This document shows positions 4,336-7,156 of a DNA stretch of 7,156 bases, piece by piece; within the stretch, counting starts at the first letter, position 1; every line of letters starts with the position of its first letter. Where the stretch lies: contig JACMLA010000098.1 of NCBI GenBank assembly GCA_014379815.1, forward strand, positions 1-7,156, given 5' to 3'. This DNA is from Bryobacteraceae bacterium. Lineage in GTDB: Bacteria; Acidobacteriota; Terriglobia; Bryobacterales; Bryobacteraceae. The notes under the pieces are model-generated. The model ran no database searches, was not told where the DNA came from, and saw only the letters and a program-made list of their open reading frames with translations. Position numbers and translations under genes: made by a program.

Positions 4336-7156
4336 CTAAGCTGCCGCAGCAGGCTCAACTTCTTCGGCCTCCACAGTTACAGCACTTGGGACCCTCTCAT
4401 GCAGCAGCAACTCCGTAGCCAGAACCCTGGGCTCGGCATGAAATAGCCTCGGAAGCGGAAAATCCAGAAGCACGTTGCAGATCGAGAGCAGACTCATACC
4501 CTGGTGATGTGCCATCCAGGAGCGGATCACATCGCCTCCGGCCAGAGTGTAGTCCACGGCCTCGTAGAACCCGTAGCTGCCACTCCACCCAAATCCGTCC
4601 ATTACCCGCAAGTTCGCGACCGCGGCCTGCGGATCAGTAAGCAATCCGAGGAACGTGGAATACGGCGATATGACGAGCGTCTGTTTATCTCCGACTGCTT
4701 TCATAGCAAGTTCAGGAACTCCAAATGCCGCATACCCATACTCGCAATTCAAAGCACCTGAACAAGCCGACTCCGAGATGCCCCACGGAACTCCTTTACG
4801 CCGGCCATACTCCTGTTGCACTCGAACTACTCGCTGCAGGCTATCCTCGAGGATGGTGCCCAGATGATGGCGCATCCAGAGTGCGGGCATCAGGTACTCA
4901 AACATCGTGCCGGTCCACGACACCAAAACCTGCTCTCCACCAGCCAGCGTGTGACGGCGTCCCAGGTGGAACCATGCATCCTGTGGAATATCGCCCTTGG
5001 CGATCGCTACAAAACAAGCGATCCGAGACTCGGAAGCCAGAAGGTCATATGCCGCTTGCTCCAGCTTTCCGGCAGCCGTGTCGAAACCTACCGAAAGCAC
5101 TTTCCGCCTCTTGTGGAACAGGAATTCAAACTCCATCGCATCTGCAACGGCATGAGAGTCCTCGGCGATTCTCTGCAGTTCGAGCCTGAGCCCATCAGTC
5201 AACCCGCGCTTGGCAGCGTCCTCTGAGGCAAACTCGAGGGCTGCCTGCTTCAGCGTCCATAGACATGCCACCAGATTCCCGCTGTCTACCGTAGATACAA
5301 ACAGTGGTTCCACAGGCTGGAGCGTTCCTGTGTCATACCAGTTTAGTAAGTGCCCTTTGTACTTGGGTAGCGCAATTAAGGTATCGAGTGATCGACGTAC
5401 CTTCAGAACAAAAGTCTCTAACGAATCCCGCCCCATCAGCAGAGCCGCAATACGTACATTTAGCAAGAACCCGACATTTGTCGGTGACAACCGGTCTGCG
5501 ACTGCGCCGCTCTCCCGAATGTTGTCCGGAATCAGATAGTGGTTAGCTTCATTGCTCCACTCATCGAAAAACGCAAGTATCTTGTCCGCTGAGCGGTCTA
5601 ACAACTCGACATCGTCGTCAGTAAGTGTCTTGTTAGTTCCGCGCGGAGCCCGGTTGAGCCAGTCCGAGATCGCGCGCGAACTAAACCATAGAAGCAACAC
5701 CGGCGCCGCAGGAGCAAGCGAAGCGGGCCGAATCAGGTAGAGGGCGCCGAGCAGAGCTGCAGCGATCCAGGGCGTCCACTCCATATAGGTGTCGACTGTT
5801 GCTTTCCCACGGGTTGCCGTTTCGGACTCGGCGGCAGTCTCCCATTCCAGCAGCTTGCGGCGCGTTACGAATACACGCAAGACTGAGCGCGCGATCGCGT
5901 CCAGCGAGAGCAAAGCCTGATGCAACAAGAATCCAATTCCAAGTAGCGCCATCAGGTGGCCATTCAGGATGGCTTTGCCAAAATCCCGCGCCCAGGCTTT
6001 CATTCCAGGTCGTCCAACCGGTGCCCGCAGAACAGAAAAGACGAGGCTTGCCCAGACTGGCATCAGCCACATCGCGATACTGGCGCCGGTCCAGTGCCAC
6101 ACATTACCCGGCAGATAAAACCAGCCTGCGAGAAAAAGCGCCAGTGTCGCAGGCTCAAACAAACTGCGTCGCAAGTTATCCAGAATCTTCCATCGCGAAA
6201 TCAGATTGGTGGGATTCGGGACAATATTCCCGTGGTAATCGGGAACGCGAGGCAACAACCATCGGGTAATCTGCCAGTCTCCCCGAACCCAGCGGTGCTT
6301 CCGCCGGCTATACGCGCTGAAATGCGACGGATAGTCGTCGATCAGTTCGATATCGGAGACCAAACCAGCACGTGCATAAGCGCCTTCAATCAGATCGTGG
6401 CTGAGAAGTGCGTTCTCCGGGAATCGCTTCCCAAGGCTCTCGTTCAGGGCGTCCACATCGTAGACGCCCTTGCCTGTAAAGCTGCCCTCGCCGAACAAGT
6501 CCTGATACACGTCGGATATCGCACGGGTGTAGATATCGAATCCAGTCTGGCCCGAATAGATCCCGGCAAGTCTGCTTCGCACCGAGGACTGAATACTGAC
6601 TCCTACGCGGGGCTGAAGGATGCCATAGCCCTCGCCAACCATCTTCGTGTTAGGGTCGACAACCGCGCGGTTCAGTGGATGAGCCATCGTGCCGATCATC
6701 CGTGCGGCTGAGCCACGGGGCAACTGGGTATCGGAATCCAGAGTGATTACATACTTCACCCGAGGCAAAATCTCCAGATTGCCGACCTTGACAGGAAAGC
6801 TGTCGAAGCCACCTCGCAGCAGCTGGTTGAGATCCAGCAGTTTGCCTCTTTTGCGCTCCCAACCCATCCATCGGCCTTCGCTCGCGTTGAAGACACGATG
6901 CCGGTGAAACATATAGAACGGCGTACGCCCATGCGAACCATACCGCGCGTTCAATTCTTCAATCTGCGCCTGACAAACTGCCACCAGCCGGTCCCGGTCA
7001 TCAAATGCGTGATCCGAATCCGGCGAATCCGTTACCAGTGCGAATGCGAGCTGGTCGTCAGTGTTGGCCAGATACCGAATCTCCAGATCCAGCAGTAAAT
7101 CCCGTACCTGAGCGTCGCTTAGAAGCAGGGTAGGAACTGCGATCATGGTGGTGTAC
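4336..7156 (-). CDS. ndvB: Cyclic beta-1,2-glucan synthase-like protein, GT84 plus glycoamylase-like domain, no GH94 end (5' part outside window)
   Basis: The reading frame is open to the right edge, so the start lies outside. The ATG at 7146 is probably internal, because family members read through this point (TTMIAVPTLLLS). Counting residues from that ATG, the GT84-type glucosyltransferase region covers about 1-330, with the acidic motif TLDSDTQLPRG (D137, D139), the YGILQPRVG and DVYQDLFGEGSFTGKGVYDV blocks, LSHDLIEG (D251, E254) and the RKHRWVRGDWQ motif (282-292), as in processive glycosyltransferases. Membrane segments follow at about 330-346, 355-374, 397-415, 457-473 and 478-490. The glycoamylase-like region (about 510-915) shows WTGTMFEYLMPALW, PWGISESACSGALNCEYGY, GFGWSGSYGFYEAVDY and SWMAHHQGMSLL. 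In characterised synthases the region between GT84 and GH94 performs cyclisation. The protein ends in EAEEVEPAAAA and TAG, where full-length NdvB/ChvB would continue into GH94 phosphorylase-like domains that set chain length. The frame shows no internal break. The product probably sits in the inner membrane and makes or transfers beta-1,2-glucan. The exact product is uncertain. Confidence 0.9.
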   Translation of the reverse strand, partial: YTTMIAVPTLLLSDAQVRDLLLDLEIRYLANTDDQLAFALVTDSPDSDHAFDDRDRLVAVCQAQIEELNARYGSHGRTPFYMFHRHRVFNASEGRWMGWERKRGKLLDLNQLLRGGFDSFPVKVGNLEILPRVKYVITLDSDTQLPRGSAARMIGTMAHPLNRAVVDPNTKMVGEGYGILQPRVGVSIQSSVRSRLAGIYSGQTGFDIYTRAISDVYQDLFGEGSFTGKGVYDVDALNESLGKRFPENALLSHDLIEGAYARAGLVSDIELIDDYPSHFSAYSRRKHRWVRGDWQITRWLLPRVPDYHGNIVPNPTNLISRWKILDNLRRSLFEPATLALFLAGWFYLPGNVWHWTGASIAMWLMPVWASLVFSVLRAPVGRPGMKAWARDFGKAILNGHLMALLGIGFLLHQALLSLDAIARSVLRVFVTRRKLLEWETAAESETATRGKATVDTYMEWTPWIAAALLGALYLIRPASLAPAAPVLLLWFSSRAISDWLNRAPRGTNKTLTDDDVELLDRSADKILAFFDEWSNEANHYLIPDNIRESGAVADRLSPTNVGFLLNVRIAALLMGRDSLETFVLKVRRSLDTLIALPKYKGHLLNWYDTGTLQPVEPLFVSTVDSGNLVACLWTLKQAALEFASEDAAKRGLTDGLRLELQRIAEDSHAVADAMEFEFLFHKRRKVLSVGFDTAAGKLEQAAYDLLASESRIACFVAIAKGDIPQDAWFHLGRRHTLAGGEQVLVSWTGTMFEYLMPALWMRHHLGTILEDSLQRVVRVQQEYGRRKGVPWGISESACSGALNCEYGYAAFGVPELAMKAVGDKQTLVISPYSTFLGLLTDPQAAVANLRVMDGFGWSGSYGFYEAVDYTLAGGDVIRSWMAHHQGMSLLSICNVLLDFPLPRLFHAEPRVLATELLLHERVPSAVTVEAEEVEPAAAA

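Noticed and set aside
5956..6711. 251-codon open frame on the plus strand opposite the glucan synthase
   Set aside because: It lies opposite conserved GT84 and membrane segments and has no recognisable domain.
7144..7146. ATG at 7146 as the true start of the glucan synthase
   Set aside because: The frame is open to the window edge, and the residues before and after the ATG fit the middle of the GT84 region of much longer homologues, so it is an internal methionine.

Overview
The window most likely comes from an environmental bacterium of the Acidobacteriota or a similar soil lineage. This is an inference from three things: a very large cyclic-glucan-synthase-type protein, a remnant that resembles the N-terminal plug-like domain of Oar/TonB-type receptors common in that phylum, and frequent TTG/GTG starts in a moderately GC-rich background. 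No rRNA or other marker is present to fix the taxonomy.

Layout from left to right. Bases 1 to about 735 hold no intact gene that I can recognise. The minus strand there carries what looks like a decayed piece of a secreted or outer-membrane protein start (432-647). Bases 739-1312 (+) hold a compact toxin-antitoxin pair: a DUF433-type antitoxin with a TTG start and a DUF5615 PIN-like toxin, overlapping by 20 bases. An 88-base gap between convergent genes follows. The rest (1401-7156) is a minus-strand block of three genes. In transcription order these are a cyclic beta-1,2-glucan synthase-like protein (ndvB/chvB family, start beyond the right edge), a histidine kinase with an internal receiver domain, and a response regulator with a SpoIIE/RsbU-type PP2C phosphatase output. 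The kinase and phosphatase genes overlap by four bases (GTGA), so they are probably translationally coupled. The kinase follows the glucan synthase gene by 65 bases and may be co-transcribed with it.

How they may work together (inference): the kinase would phosphorylate the receiver of its coupled partner. That partner's phosphatase would then act on a phosphorylated anti-sigma antagonist (STAS protein) encoded elsewhere, as in partner-switching stress control. The glucan synthase would make or modify membrane-associated beta-1,2-glucan, often linked to envelope and osmotic adaptation. The toxin-antitoxin pair is an independent accessory module. I did not find a clearly undescribed system. 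The points most worth checking are the glucan synthase that ends without its usual GH94 phosphorylase region, the two-H-box layout of the kinase, and the receptor remnant beside the toxin-antitoxin pair.
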